Assembly: GCF_000717645.1 (NCBI RefSeq)
Contig: NZ_JNZZ01000018.1
Coordinates: forward strand, 83,671 to 147,670
Origin: Streptomyces californicus
GTDB taxonomy: Bacteria; Actinomycetota; Actinomycetes; Streptomycetales; Streptomycetaceae
Reading direction: 5' to 3'
Length of the DNA: 64,000 nucleotides
The notes beneath the pieces were generated by a model. The model made no database searches. It was not told the DNA's origin and saw only the letters and a program-made list of their open reading frames with translations. Positions 27,784-37,800 of this stretch are shown here, in pieces; position 1 is the first letter of the stretch, and every line of letters begins with the position of its first letter. Made by a program: the position numbers and the translations under genes.

Positions 27784-27887
27784 ACCTCGTGGCAAACGGG
27801 CCACGCCGATGTCACACGTCTCACGTAGGCTCGGGGGTGAGGGAAGAAACCGGAAAAGCGACAGCACCACCGGGGGAGGGACCCACC

Positions 27888-28877
27888 GTGCTCATCGACA
27901 CCTACGACCGGGTCGCCACCGACCTGCGCGTGTCACTCACCGACAAGTGCAATCTGCGCTGCACCTACTGCATGCCGGAAGAGGGCCTGCAGTGGCTCGG
28001 CAAGAGCGAGCTGCTCTCCGACGACGAGATCGTGCGCCTCATCCGCATCGCCGTCACCTCGCTCGGCATCACCGAGGTCCGCTTCACCGGCGGCGAGCCT
28101 CTGCTCCGCCCCGGCCTCGTCTCCATCGTCGAGCAGTGCGCCGCGCTCACCCCGCGCCCCCGCATGTCGCTCACGACCAACGGCATCGGCCTCAAGCGGA
28201 CCGCCACCGCCCTCAAGGCGGCCGGACTCGACCGGGTCAACGTCTCGCTGGACACCCTGCGCCCCGACGTCTTCAAGACCCTTACCCGCCGGGACCGCCA
28301 CCAGGACGTACTGGACGGTCTCCGGGCCGCCCACGAGGCCGGACTCACCCCGGTGAAGGTCAACTCCGTCCTGATGCCGGGCCTCAACGACGACGAGGCC
28401 CCCGACCTGCTCGCCTGGGCCGTCGCCCACGGGTACGAGCTCCGCTTCATCGAGCAGATGCCCCTCGACGCCCAGCACGGCTGGAAGCGCGACGGCATGA
28501 TCACCGCCGGGGACATCCTCGCCTCGCTGCGCACCCGCTTCACCCTCACCCCCGAGGGTGACGAGACCCGCGGCTCCGCCCCCGCCGAGCGCTGGACCGT
28601 CGACGGCGGCCCGCACCGCGTCGGGGTGATCGCCTCCGTCACCCGGCCGTTCTGCCGCGCCTGCGACCGCACCCGGCTCACCGCCGACGGCCAGGTCCGC
28701 ACCTGCCTCTTCGCCCGCGAGGAGACCGACCTGCGCGCAGCGCTGCGCGGGGAGGCGCCCGACGAGGAGATCGCCCGGCTCTGGAAGACGGCCATGTGGG
28801 GCAAGAAGGCGGGCTCCGGACTGGACGACCCGAGCTTCCTGCAGCCCGACCGCCCCATGTCCGCGATCGGCGGCTGA
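27888..28877 (+). CDS. moaA: GTP 3',8-cyclase MoaA (molybdenum cofactor synthesis)
   Basis: This radical SAM enzyme converts GTP to 3',8-cyclo-GTP, the first step of molybdopterin synthesis. The 329-residue protein has the radical SAM cluster CNLRCTYC (Cys21, 25, 28), the FTGGEPLLRP motif, and the second 4Fe-4S site FCRACDRTRLTADGQVRTC. It ends in the characteristic Gly-Gly tail (AIGG). The GTG start has GGGGGAGGG ahead. A longer in-frame reading from 27789 has no such site. No other moa gene is adjacent, as is usual for Streptomyces moaA. Confidence 0.95.
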   Translation: MLIDTYDRVATDLRVSLTDKCNLRCTYCMPEEGLQWLGKSELLSDDEIVRLIRIAVTSLGITEVRFTGGEPLLRPGLVSIVEQCAALTPRPRMSLTTNGIGLKRTATALKAAGLDRVNVSLDTLRPDVFKTLTRRDRHQDVLDGLRAAHEAGLTPVKVNSVLMPGLNDDEAPDLLAWAVAHGYELRFIEQMPLDAQHGWKRDGMITAGDILASLRTRFTLTPEGDETRGSAPAERWTVDGGPHRVGVIASVTRPFCRACDRTRLTADGQVRTCLFAREETDLRAALRGEAPDEEIARLWKTAMWGKKAGSGLDDPSFLQPDRPMSAIGG

Positions 28878-28909
28878 GGCGGCCGCCGTCCGCGACCGGC
28901 CACCGCGCC

Positions 28910-29173
28910 TCAGGCCCGCGGACCCGCCCCGGGGCCGTCCTCGGACTCCCAGTCCTTCAGCGTCACGACGTCCTTGAGGAAACCCCGTACGTCGAGGAAC
29001 GAGGACAGGTGCTCTCGGTGCTCGTCGCAGGCTAGCCAGGTCTTGCGCCGCTCCGGCGTGTGCAGCTTGGGGTTGTTCCAGGCGAGCACCCACACGGCTT
29101 CGGCCCGGCACCCCTTGGCGGAGCAGACCGGGGCGCCGGCGGGAGTCTCGGCGGACGTCTCGGGAAAGATCAC
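28910..29173 (-). CDS. Small protein with Cys/His zinc-binding pattern
   Basis: An 87-residue protein. Two Cys pairs and a His pair (VCSAKGCRAEAVWVLAW, then LACDEHREHL) make a likely C-C-C-H zinc site, followed by an amphipathic stretch (FLDVRGFLKDVVTLKDWE) and an acidic tail. Homologues are often mislabelled acetone carboxylase; nothing here supports that enzyme. Start GTG at 29173, with TAGGCT seven bases upstream on the minus strand, suggesting a near-leaderless mRNA. It is convergent with moaA. Confidence 0.8.
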   Translation of the reverse strand: MIFPETSAETPAGAPVCSAKGCRAEAVWVLAWNNPKLHTPERRKTWLACDEHREHLSSFLDVRGFLKDVVTLKDWESEDGPGAGPRA

Positions 29174-29249
29174 GCGTCCCAGCCTAAGCCAGACGCCTCA
29201 CCGCTGACCGACCCCTGCCCGGCCAGGAAACACGCCCCCTGCCCGGCCA

Positions 29250-29295
29250 TGAAAAAACGACGCCGGGCAGCCACGGGGGGAGCTGCCCGGCGTCG
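29250..29295 (-). terminator. Intrinsic terminator after the DUF3099 gene
   Basis: Read on the minus strand, a 13-bp hairpin (29295-29283 with 29270-29258) is followed by GTTTTTTC (29257-29250). The T-run orientation fits termination of the gene ending at 29416. Confidence 0.88.
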
Positions 29296-29415
29296 GTCTG
29301 TCGCTCCGACGGGGGATGCGGAGCGTGAGGGAAGTATGTCACGGGGACCCGGGTGCGGTGCACCGGAACGTCATGATTGATCTGACCTTTTCCCGGCCCC
29401 GCGAGACGGGTGAGG

Positions 29416-29793
29416 TCAGGAGTGCCCCTGCGGCGGGGGAACCCGCCCCGACGCCCCGGCGGCGTCCCCGGCCTCCGCCGTGCCGGACACCGGCCCCGCC
29501 CCCAGAGCGGGCTGCATCGGCATCGCGACGAACGTCGTCGGCAGCGAAGTCGCGTTCTCCCGGCCCGCGTTGGCGATGACCACCGCGATGTACGGCAGCA
29601 GAACGCCCAGCACCAGCGCCACGATCGCCACATGCCGCTCGACGTTCCACAGCACCGCGGCCAGCACCACCGACACCGTGCGCACCGACATCGAGATGAC
29701 GTAGCGCCGCTGGCGGCCCCGGACGTCCTCCGTCAGCCCCTGACGGGCGCCCGTGATCCGAATGACCTCCGGACCCGCGTTCTTCCGCAGCAT
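29416..29793 (-). CDS. DUF3099 membrane protein
   Basis: A 125-residue protein starting MLRKNAGPEVIRITGARQGL. Two transmembrane helices follow (VISMSVRTVSVVLAAVLWNV and VAIVALVLGVLLPYIAVVIA), then a Pro/Ala/Gly-rich tail. The soluble start, twin helices and length match DUF3099, an uncharacterised actinobacterial family. The longer open frame upstream is Arg/Pro-rich shadow sequence, so the internal ATG at 29793 is taken. An intrinsic terminator follows. Confidence 0.85.
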   Translation of the reverse strand: MLRKNAGPEVIRITGARQGLTEDVRGRQRRYVISMSVRTVSVVLAAVLWNVERHVAIVALVLGVLLPYIAVVIANAGRENATSLPTTFVAMPMQPALGAGPVSGTAEAGDAAGASGRVPPPQGHS

Positions 29794-29993
29794 GCTCCAC
29801 CACCCGATCTCGACACCGGACTTCCCGGGCCCGCGCTCGCTCCACGGTACGCCCGCCGCCCGCCGGACAGGAGACCGGGGCGCGCCTCCGGGTGAGCGCC
29901 GGCGTCCCCCGGACGGCCCAACCGGGCATGCGCCGCCCGAACGGCGGCCCAAGACTGGACGGACGCGCACTCCGCGCCGTACGAGGAGGCGAA

Positions 29994-30269
29994 ATGGGCT
30001 GGTTGTGGGCAATCATCGTGGGGCTGGTGCTCGGTGTCATCGCCAGAGCGATCCTGCCCGGCAAACAGGACATCCCGCTCTGGCTGACCGTCGTGTTCGG
30101 CATCCTCGGCAGCATCCTGGGCAATGCCGTCGCCGGCTGGATCGGCGTCGAGGACACCAAGGGCATCGACTGGATCCGCCATGTGCTGCAACTGGCGGGC
30201 GCCGTGGCGGTCGTCGCCGTCGGCGACATGGCCTGGCAGGCGATCCGGGGCAACCGGCGGAGAACCTGA
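29994..30269 (+). CDS. GlsB/YeaQ/YmgE family membrane protein
   Basis: A 91-residue protein with three hydrophobic segments (MGWLWAIIVGLVLGVIARAI, LWLTVVFGILGSILGNAVAG and VLQLAGAVAVVAVGDMAWQA) and the family motif ILPGKQDIPLW. It is annotated in many genomes as transglycosylase-associated or GlsB stress protein, with no proven enzyme function. Excellent GAGGAGG six bases before the ATG. It is convergent with tyrS across a 17-bp hairpin terminator. Confidence 0.9.
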   Translation: MGWLWAIIVGLVLGVIARAILPGKQDIPLWLTVVFGILGSILGNAVAGWIGVEDTKGIDWIRHVLQLAGAVAVVAVGDMAWQAIRGNRRRT

Positions 30270-30288
30270 CCAGCCGCCCCCGGCACAG

Positions 30289-30330
30289 CGCCGCGGCCGG
30301 ACACGTGTGGAAGCGTGTCCGGCCGCGGCG
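30289..30330. terminator. Bidirectional hairpin terminator
   Basis: A perfect 17-bp stem (30289-30305 with 30314-30330) and an 8-base loop stand between the convergent GlsB-like gene and tyrS. Confidence 0.9.
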
Positions 30331-30417
30331 TTCGCGTACGTGCGGTGCGTCGGCTGCCCGCCGCGGTACGGCGGACAGCGCCTCGGCGCCGGGTGCCCTG
30401 AGGGCAGGCGCCAGGGG

Positions 30418-31689
30418 TCAGCCGGCCGGGCGGACCTCCACGGCCGCCAGGTTCTTCTTGCCCCGGCGCAGCACCAGCCACCGCCCGTGCAGCAGCTCGC
30501 CGGCCTCCGGGGCGGCCTCGCCGTCGACGACCTTCACGTTGTTCACGTAGGCGCCGCCCTCCTTGACCGTGCGCCGGGCCCCCGACTTGCTGGGCGCCAG
30601 ACCGACCTCCACCAGGAGATCGACCAGCGGGCCCAGCTCGGCCACCGCGGCGTGCGGCACCTCGGACAGGGCGGCGCTCAGCGTCGCCTCGTCCAGCTCG
30701 GCCAGATCGCCCTGGCCGAACAGCGCCTTCGACGCCGCGATCACGGCCGCGCACTGCGCGCCGCCGTGCACCAGCGTCGTCAGCTCCTCGGCCAGCGCGC
30801 GCTGCGCGGACCGCGCCTGCGGCCGCTCCTCCGTCAGCTTCTCCAGCTCCTCCAGCTCCTCACGGCTCCTGAAGCTGAGGATGCGCAGGTAGCGCGAGAC
30901 GTCCCGGTCGTCCACGTTCAGCCAGAACTGGTAGAACGCGTACGGCGTCGTCATCTCCGGGTCGAGCCAGACGGCGCCGCTCTCCGACTTGCCGAACTTC
31001 GTCCCGTCCGCCTTCGTCATCAGCGGCGTCGCCAGCGCGTGCACGACGGCGCCCGGCTCCAGGCGGTGGATGAGGTCGATGCCCGCGGTGAGGTTGCCCC
31101 ACTGGTCGCTGCCGCCCTGCTGGAGGGTGCAGCCGTGTCGGCGGTACAGCTCCAGGAAGTCCATGCCCTGGAGGAGCTGGTAGCTGAACTCGGTGTAGCT
31201 GATGCCCTCCTGCGACTCCAGCCGCCGGGCGACCGAGTCCTTGGTGAGCATCTTGTTGACCCGGAAGTGCTTGCCGATGTCCCGCAGGAACTCGATCGCG
31301 GACATGCCCGCGGTCCAGTCCAGGTTGTTGACCATCGTCGCCGCGTTCGGGCCCTCGAAGGTGAGGAAGGGCTCGATCTGCCTGCGCAGCCGCCCCACCC
31401 AGGCGGCGATGGTCTCCGGGTCGTTCAGCGTCCGCTCGGCGGTGGGCCGCGGGTCGCCGATCTGCCCCGTGGCCCCGCCGACCAGCGCGAGCGGCTTCAG
31501 CCCGGCCTGCTGGAGCCGCCGCATGGTGAGCACCTGCACCAGGTGCCCCACGTGCAGGCTGGCCGCGGTCGGGTCGAAGCCGCAATAGAAGGTGACGGGA
31601 CCGTCCGCGAGAGCCTTGCGCAATGCGTCCTCGTCAGTGGACTGGGCGAACAGCCCGCGCCACTTCAGCTCGTCGACGATGTCCGTCAC
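30418..31689 (-). CDS. tyrS: Tyrosyl-tRNA synthetase
   Basis: TyrRS charges tRNA-Tyr in translation. The 423-residue class I synthetase has the HIGH box as HVGHL in [20 protein letters not shown]. The tyrosine pocket motifs are [11 protein letters not shown] and [16 protein letters not shown], and the KMSKS equivalent is [13 protein letters not shown]. It ends in an S4-like RNA-binding domain ([12 protein letters not shown]). GTG start with AAGGAGC ahead. The tldE gene ends 51 bases upstream on the same strand, with a possible TAGACT -10 between them. Confidence 0.97.
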   Translation of the reverse strand: MTDIVDELKWRGLFAQSTDEDALRKALADGPVTFYCGFDPTAASLHVGHLVQVLTMRRLQQAGLKPLALVGGATGQIGDPRPTAERTLNDPETIAAWVGRLRRQIEPFLTFEGPNAATMVNNLDWTAGMSAIEFLRDIGKHFRVNKMLTKDSVARRLESQEGISYTEFSYQLLQGMDFLELYRRHGCTLQQGGSDQWGNLTAGIDLIHRLEPGAVVHALATPLMTKADGTKFGKSESGAVWLDPEMTTPYAFYQFWLNVDDRDVSRYLRILSFRSREELEELEKLTEERPQARSAQRALAEELTTLVHGGAQCAAVIAASKALFGQGDLAELDEATLSAALSEVPHAAVAELGPLVDLLVEVGLAPSKSGARRTVKEGGAYVNNVKVVDGEAAPEAGELLHGRWLVLRRGKKNLAAVEVRPAG

Positions 31690-31739
31690 GGTTCCGGTGC
31701 TCCTTATGCCTGGTAGGTGTACGGATCAGTCTAGGCGGG

Positions 31740-33134
31740 TCACACGCCCGGGCTGACCGAGCTCATGTTGAAGTCCGGGACGCGCAGTGCCGGCATCGCC
31801 GCCCGGGTGAACCAGTCGCCCCACTCGCGCGGCAGCGTCCGCTCCGTACGCCCGGCCTCCGAGGCCCGCGACAGCAGGTCCACCGGCGACTCGTTGAACC
31901 GGAAGTTGTTCACCTCGCCGACGACCTCGCCGTCCTCGACCAGATACACGCCGTCCCGGGTCAGCCCGGTCAGCAGCAGCGTCGCCGGGTCCACCTCGCG
32001 GATGTACCAGAGGCAGGTCAGCAGCAGCGCCCGCCCGGTGGTCGCGGCGACCATCTCCTCCAGCGTCCGCTCGCCGCCGCCCTCCAGCAGCAGGTTGTCG
32101 ACGGCCGGGGCGACCGGGAGCCCGGTCAGCCCCGCCGAGTGCCGGGTCGTCGTCAGCCGTTCCAGCCTCCCCTCCCGGACCCAGTCCGTCGACGCCAGCG
32201 GCAGCCCGTTGTCGAAGACGGAGCCGCTGTCGCCGGAGGAGTGCGCGATCACGAACGGGGCCGACTCCAGGCCCGGCGCGTACGGATCGCTGCGCAGGGT
32301 GAGCGGCAGCGGCGAGAGCGTCTCGCCCAGCCGCGTGCCGCCGCCCGGCGTCGAGAACACCGTCCGGCCCTCCACCGCGTCCCGCGCGGTCGACGACCAG
32401 AACTGGTAGATCAGCAGATCCGCCACCGCGGTCGGCGGCAGCAGCGTCTCGTACCGCCCGGCGGGCAGCTCGACCCGCCGCTCCGCCCAGCGCAGCCGCC
32501 GCGCCAGCTCCGCGTCCATCGCCGCCGGGTCGACGTCCGTGAAGTCCCGGGTGGCGCGGCCCGCCCACGCGGAGCGCGTACGGTCCGGCGACTTCGCGTT
32601 CAGCTCCAGCGTCCCGTTCGGCTGGTCGTGGCGCAGCCGCAGCCCCGTGGACGTCCCCAGATAGGTGGAGGTCATCTCGTGATGGGCGAAGCCGTACAGC
32701 TCGCGCCCCCCGGACCGGGCGCGGGCGAAGGCGTCGCCGAGCGCCGGGGCGAAGCCCGCGAAGACCTCGGAGCCGGTCTCGGCGGGCGCGTCCGTGAAGT
32801 CGGGGGAGGAGGGCACCCCGCTCACCAGCGGCTGCGCGTCCTCCGCCGGGCCCGCGCCCCGGGCCGCCGCCTCGGCGGCCCGTACCAGCGGCTCCAGCTC
32901 CTCGGAGGTCACGGCGGACCGGGAGACGACGCCCGACGCCGTCCCCCGCGCCCCGTCCGCGGTCGCGACGACCGTGAGGGTACGGCCCCGGGTCACGCCG
33001 TTCGTGGTGAGCGCGTTGCCCGCCCAGCGCAGGTTGGCCGAGGACTGCTCGTCGGCGATGACCACCAGACCGTCCGTGGTGGACAGCTCCAGCGCCCGCT
33101 CGACGATCTCGTACGGCTTGCTGACGCGGCTCAT
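31740..33134 (-). CDS. tldE: TldE/PmbA family metallopeptidase-complex subunit
   Basis: A 464-residue protein of the TldE/PmbA family, the subunit that pairs with TldD to form a heterodimeric zinc protease. It starts MSRVSKPYEIVERALELSTT, and no HExxxH motif is present, as expected for the TldE partner. YIREVDPATLLLTGLTRDGV and VNNFRFNESPVDLL near the C-terminus are the usual PmbA motifs. The ATG overlaps the tldD stop (ATGA, 33131-33134). In other bacteria the complex trims modified peptides and processes antitoxins; no peptide precursor gene is seen beside it here. Confidence 0.92.
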   Translation of the reverse strand: MSRVSKPYEIVERALELSTTDGLVVIADEQSSANLRWAGNALTTNGVTRGRTLTVVATADGARGTASGVVSRSAVTSEELEPLVRAAEAAARGAGPAEDAQPLVSGVPSSPDFTDAPAETGSEVFAGFAPALGDAFARARSGGRELYGFAHHEMTSTYLGTSTGLRLRHDQPNGTLELNAKSPDRTRSAWAGRATRDFTDVDPAAMDAELARRLRWAERRVELPAGRYETLLPPTAVADLLIYQFWSSTARDAVEGRTVFSTPGGGTRLGETLSPLPLTLRSDPYAPGLESAPFVIAHSSGDSGSVFDNGLPLASTDWVREGRLERLTTTRHSAGLTGLPVAPAVDNLLLEGGGERTLEEMVAATTGRALLLTCLWYIREVDPATLLLTGLTRDGVYLVEDGEVVGEVNNFRFNESPVDLLSRASEAGRTERTLPREWGDWFTRAAMPALRVPDFNMSSVSPGV

Positions 33135-34654
33135 CGCCCGGCCTCCTGCGTCGTGTTGAGGATGTTGACGCCCCGGAAGAGGGCGGAGGGGCAGCCGTGC
33201 GAGACCGCCGCGACCTGGCTCGGCTGGGCCTTGCCGCAGTTGAACGCGCCACCGAGGACGTACGTCTGCGGCCCGCCCACCTTCTCCATCGAGCCCCAGA
33301 AGTCCGTGGTCGTCGCCTGGTACGCCACGTCGCGCAGCTGCCCGGCGAGCCTGCCGTTCTCGATGCGGAAGAACCGCTGCCCGGTGAACTGGAAGTTGTG
33401 GCGCTGCATGTCGATGGACCAGGACCGGTCGCCGACCACGTAGATCCCGCGCTCGACCCCGCCGATCAGGTCCTCCGTGGACAGTCCGCCCGGCTCCGGC
33501 CGCAGCGACACGTTCGCCATGCGCTGTACGGGGACGTGGCCCGGCGAGTCCGCGAACGCGCAGCCGTTGGAGCGTCCGAGCCCCGTCAGCTTCGCGATCC
33601 GGCGGTCCAGCTGGTAGCCGACGAGGGTGCCGTCCTTCACCAGGTCCCACGACTGCGCCTCGACGCCCTCGTCGTCGTACCCGATGGTCGCGAGCCCGTG
33701 CTCGGCGGTGCGGTCACCCGTCACGTTCATCACGGGGGAGCCGTAGACCAGCTTGCCGAGCTGGTCGAAGGTGGCGAACGAGGTCCCGGCGTACGCCGCC
33801 TCGTACCCCAGCGCCCGGTCCAGCTCGGTGGCGTGGCCGATGGACTCGTGGATGGTCAGCCACAGGTTCGACGGATCGACGACCAGGTCGTACGCCCCCG
33901 CCTCCACGCCCGGCGCGCGCATCTTCTCCGCGAGCAGCCCCGGGATCTGCTCCAGTTCGGCCTCCCAGTCCCAGCCGGTCCCGGTGAGGTACTCCCAGCC
34001 CCGGCCCACCGGCGGCGCGAGCGTCCGCATCGAGTCGAACTCGCCGGTCGCGCCGTCCACCGCGACGGCGGTCAACTGCGGGTGGACCCGCACCCGTTGC
34101 TGCGTGGTGACGGTCCCGGCCGTGTCCGCGTAGAACTTGTTCTCGTGCACGGCCATCAGGGACGCGTCCACATGCGCGACGCCCGCCGCGCCCAGCAGTC
34201 GTCCGCTCCACTCGGCGAGCAGCGCCGCCTTCTCCTCGTCCGGTACGGAGAAGGGGTCGACGTCGTACGCCGAGACCCAGGTCCGCTCGCCGTGCGACGG
34301 CTCGTCCGCCAGCTCCACCACCTCGTCCGAGCCGGCGGCCGCGATCACCTTCGCCGACAGCTTGGCCATCGCGACGGCCTGCGAGGCCACCTTCGCGGCC
34401 GCGTCCATCGTCAGGTCCACGCCCGAGGCGAACCCCCACGCCCCGCCGTGCACCACGCGCACCGCGTACCCGAGGTCCGTGCTGTCGGACGCCCCGGCCG
34501 GGCGGGCGTCCCGCAGCCGCCACGTGGCACCGCGCACCCGCTCCAGCCGGAAGTCGGCGTGCGTCGCGCCGAGCGCCCGCGCCCGCGCGAGCGCCGCGTC
34601 CGCCAGCGCGCGCGACGGCAGGGCCAGAAATGACTGATCTACCTCGTGGGGCAC
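33131..34654 (-). CDS. tldD: TldD family zinc metallopeptidase
   Basis: A 507-residue catalytic subunit. The zinc motif HESIGHATELD (HExxxH) lies in the middle after PSNLWLTI. The C-terminal segment QTYVLGGAFNCGKAQPSQVA contributes the conserved Cys-Gly metal site of the family. Start GTG at 34654, with GGGAA ahead and homologues beginning near PHEVDQSFL. It forms an operon with tldE by a four-base overlap. It is divergent from the large ATPase gene, whose start is 153 bases away. Confidence 0.93.
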   Translation of the reverse strand: MPHEVDQSFLALPSRALADAALARARALGATHADFRLERVRGATWRLRDARPAGASDSTDLGYAVRVVHGGAWGFASGVDLTMDAAAKVASQAVAMAKLSAKVIAAAGSDEVVELADEPSHGERTWVSAYDVDPFSVPDEEKAALLAEWSGRLLGAAGVAHVDASLMAVHENKFYADTAGTVTTQQRVRVHPQLTAVAVDGATGEFDSMRTLAPPVGRGWEYLTGTGWDWEAELEQIPGLLAEKMRAPGVEAGAYDLVVDPSNLWLTIHESIGHATELDRALGYEAAYAGTSFATFDQLGKLVYGSPVMNVTGDRTAEHGLATIGYDDEGVEAQSWDLVKDGTLVGYQLDRRIAKLTGLGRSNGCAFADSPGHVPVQRMANVSLRPEPGGLSTEDLIGGVERGIYVVGDRSWSIDMQRHNFQFTGQRFFRIENGRLAGQLRDVAYQATTTDFWGSMEKVGGPQTYVLGGAFNCGKAQPSQVAAVSHGCPSALFRGVNILNTTQEAGR

Positions 34655-34807
34655 AGGGAGTTCCCTTCTCGAACCATCACGGCAGTGAACCACGCCTCCG
34701 GGCGGCGGCACCGGGCCCGGTCGCGCGCGCGACCGGAACCTGACCTTCCGTCACGCGTTCCGCCGACTCCGTGGACCCCGGCCGCGACACGGTGAGAGGA
34801 TCCCCGT

Positions 34808-37800
34808 ATGCACGGGTGGGCGGTGGGACTGAAAGCCTGGCTCTCGTCCTTGAACGAGGCGGATCTGCGTACGCTCCTGGCGCGGCACCACTGCCTTCGC
34901 CACGGAAAGTGCGTGCACGGCGCCGCACGACCCGGGCGTCAGGCGCCGACCCGCCGCGATCTGCGCGCCGTGCGGGTGTGGCTGGCCAAGGCCCGGCACC
35001 CCGGACTGCAGGGGATGGCGGCCTGCGGCCTGGCCTGGTCGGTCCAGACCCTGGTGCGGGAGCACGGCTATCCGCCCGGGACCGTGGACGAGCCCACCGA
35101 CGAGCAGCTCGAGGAGATGCTCGCCGTGCTGGAGCCGCCCCTCGCACACTGGGCGCTGTACGCGCTGCTCTGCCCCGAGGCGCACGGCCTGCCCGCGGCC
35201 GGACAGGCCCACCGGCACGAACGGCGTCTGAGGGCGGCGGCGGACCGCTTGCCGCCCGATGTTCCCTCCCGGCCTCCGGGGGTCCCTGGGCCCAGCGGCG
35301 GAGTGACCGGACGAGTTCTTCCCGAAGCGCCCCGGAGTTCCGGGCCGGAGATTGAGGTAGTCGCCCCGATGGAGAGGACCGGGCCCGTCGAGGCCGCGCA
35401 GGACATGCTGGCGGAGCTGCAGAGTTCGGGCCGGCGGCTGGCGGACGCCCTGCGCGCGTCGGCCGCCGCGGTCGAGGCCGGAAGCGTGCCGCCGGACGGT
35501 GTCGCCGACGCGCTGATCCGGTGGACGGACGACCGGGGGAGGGCCGCCGAGAGCCTGGGCGCGGAAGGCTGCCCGTGGCCGGAGGACGACGGATACGAGG
35601 TGGCCGAGTCGGCGCTCGCCCGTCTGCGCGGCGCCCGGAAGGAGCAGGCCGACGCGCTCCTGCGCAAGGCGGCGACGTACGCCCAGCTGCTGGAGATGGC
35701 GGACGAGGGGGAGGAGGCCGACGATCTCCGACGCCATCTGCAGCGCATCCGGAAGCAGTTGGAGCAGTACGGCGATGTGACCGGCGCCGCGGCGCGGGAG
35801 GCTCCGCCCACGGCCCCGGAGGCGGACGCCGAAGCGGGGGCCGACGCCGACGCGGGAACCCCGGCGGCGGAGACCGAGCCGCCTGCCCGGACCCGCCCCG
35901 AGGTGACCGACCCGGACGTGACCGACCCGGACGCGGCCGAGCCGGAAGCGGTCGCTCCGGACGTGACCGACCCGGACGAGGCGCGCGGAGAAGCCGAAGC
36001 GCCTCCGGCCTCCCGCCCGGAGGACGAGAGGGACGAGAAGGAGGCGCGGGGGGACGTGAACGAGGAGGGGGCGCCCGAACCGCCTCCGGCCTCCGTTCCG
36101 GAGCGGCCCGAGCCCGCACCGCGCGACGTGGTCGGGCCGGGGGCGGGGCACACGGCCGCACCGCACTCCGCGCGGGAGCACCCGGCGGTGCTCCCGCAGC
36201 GACTCGCCCCGTCGGACGAGGAGGCGTGGCCCGAGGGCGTCGATCGTCCCGACTGGGACCCGCGGGCGCCCTGGGACACCGGGACGGTCTCCCCCGTCGT
36301 GCGTCTGCTGGCGGAGAGCCGGGTGGCGGAGGCGTACTGGATGACCGTCGCCTCCGACGAGCGCCCCGTGCGCGCCAGGGCCCTCGCCTTCGCCGCCGCC
36401 GCGTTCGGCTGCGTGTCCGACGCCGAGGCCACCCCCGTGCAGATCGCCCACGAGTTCGAGCCCGGGCTGGCGGCGGAGGACCGCGAGGCGCACCTCGTCG
36501 CGCTGGCCGCCGCGCTCCGTACCGGTGTGACCGCCCGTTGGCCGCACGTCCTGATCAGCGGGTTCGTCTCCCCGGCCGGTCTCACCGGACCCTGGCAGCA
36601 CCTCCTCGACGTGCTGGTCTCCGCCGTACGCGACGGGAGGGTCTTCGAGCCGGGCATGGTGCAGGCCGACGAGGGGCGGCTGGAGGCCGACGCCCGCGAC
36701 GAGATCGGCCGCACCGCCCGCCGGCTCCTTGACGACCTGCCGCGCCGCAAGATGAAGTACCAGCGCGCTTCCCAGGTCCTTCAGCACCTGGTGGGCCCGT
36801 CCGGACGGCTCCGCCAGGCGCTGAACCGAGTCATCGAGTGGTCGGAGGGCGATCAGGGGCCCAGGACCGGCGGATTCCGCGTCCTCGGGGAGGAGCTCTG
36901 GCGCCCCGAGGACATCGACCGCCTCATCCAGGACACCGACGCCCTGTTCCGTACCTCCAAGCAGGCGAAGGAACCGATAACCGCCGGGGCGCTCCGACAG
37001 CTCCACAGCGCGTGCCGCTCCGTCGGCGAGGTCATGATGCGGGCCGAGGCAGCCGCCGCGGCGAACCGCCCCCAGCCCGGGGCCAACGAGCGGGGCATCC
37101 CCGAACTGGTCTCGGTGGTGCGGGACCTGGCGGACCACCCCGAGCCGACCGGAGTGGGCGGCGCGGCCCTCGGACTGCTGCGCAGATGGCTGGCCGGCGA
37201 ACCCGTCCCGTCGGCGGAGAGCGCCGAGCGCATCCGGGACGACGGGGGCCCCGTTCCGGCCGCCGACTGCCTGCTGGGCCTGCCGGACCTGCCCCGCGGG
37301 CCCGACGGCGAACCCGAGCTCGACGACCCGCGTACGGCCCGTCGGATGGCGGCGCTCCTCGCGCCCGTGGACGCGGAATCGGCCCTCGGCCGCTACCTGG
37401 AGAGCGGCGACCTCCACCTGGCCGGCGCGCTCGTCGCCGTCGCCGAGCGCGAACCGGCCGCCTTCGGCACCGGTCCGGAGTGGACCGAGGCGGCCCAGCA
37501 CCGCCTGACCCAGGGGCACGAGGACTGGCGCCGCAAGGTCGGCTCCCACCACCGCGCCGCCGCCGGACTGCTCGCCCAGATGCGGACGCTCAACCAGTTG
37601 GCGCCCGACCGGGAGCGCGAGTTCGCCGGCCGCCTCCAGGAGTTCGCCGACGGCGAGGAGACGGGGCGTTACCGCTACGCCCTGGAGGCGCTGGAGGCAC
37701 TGGAGGGGGAGCTGTCCTCCCTGGTGGACGAGGCCACCCGCGTCCTCCGCCAGGACCTGGCCCAGCTTCGCCGCGACCCCGACCACCCGATGGACCCGGT

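Noticed and set aside
31690..31740. T-box leader of tyrS
   Set aside because: The 51-base gap to tldE is too short, and no T-box core is present.
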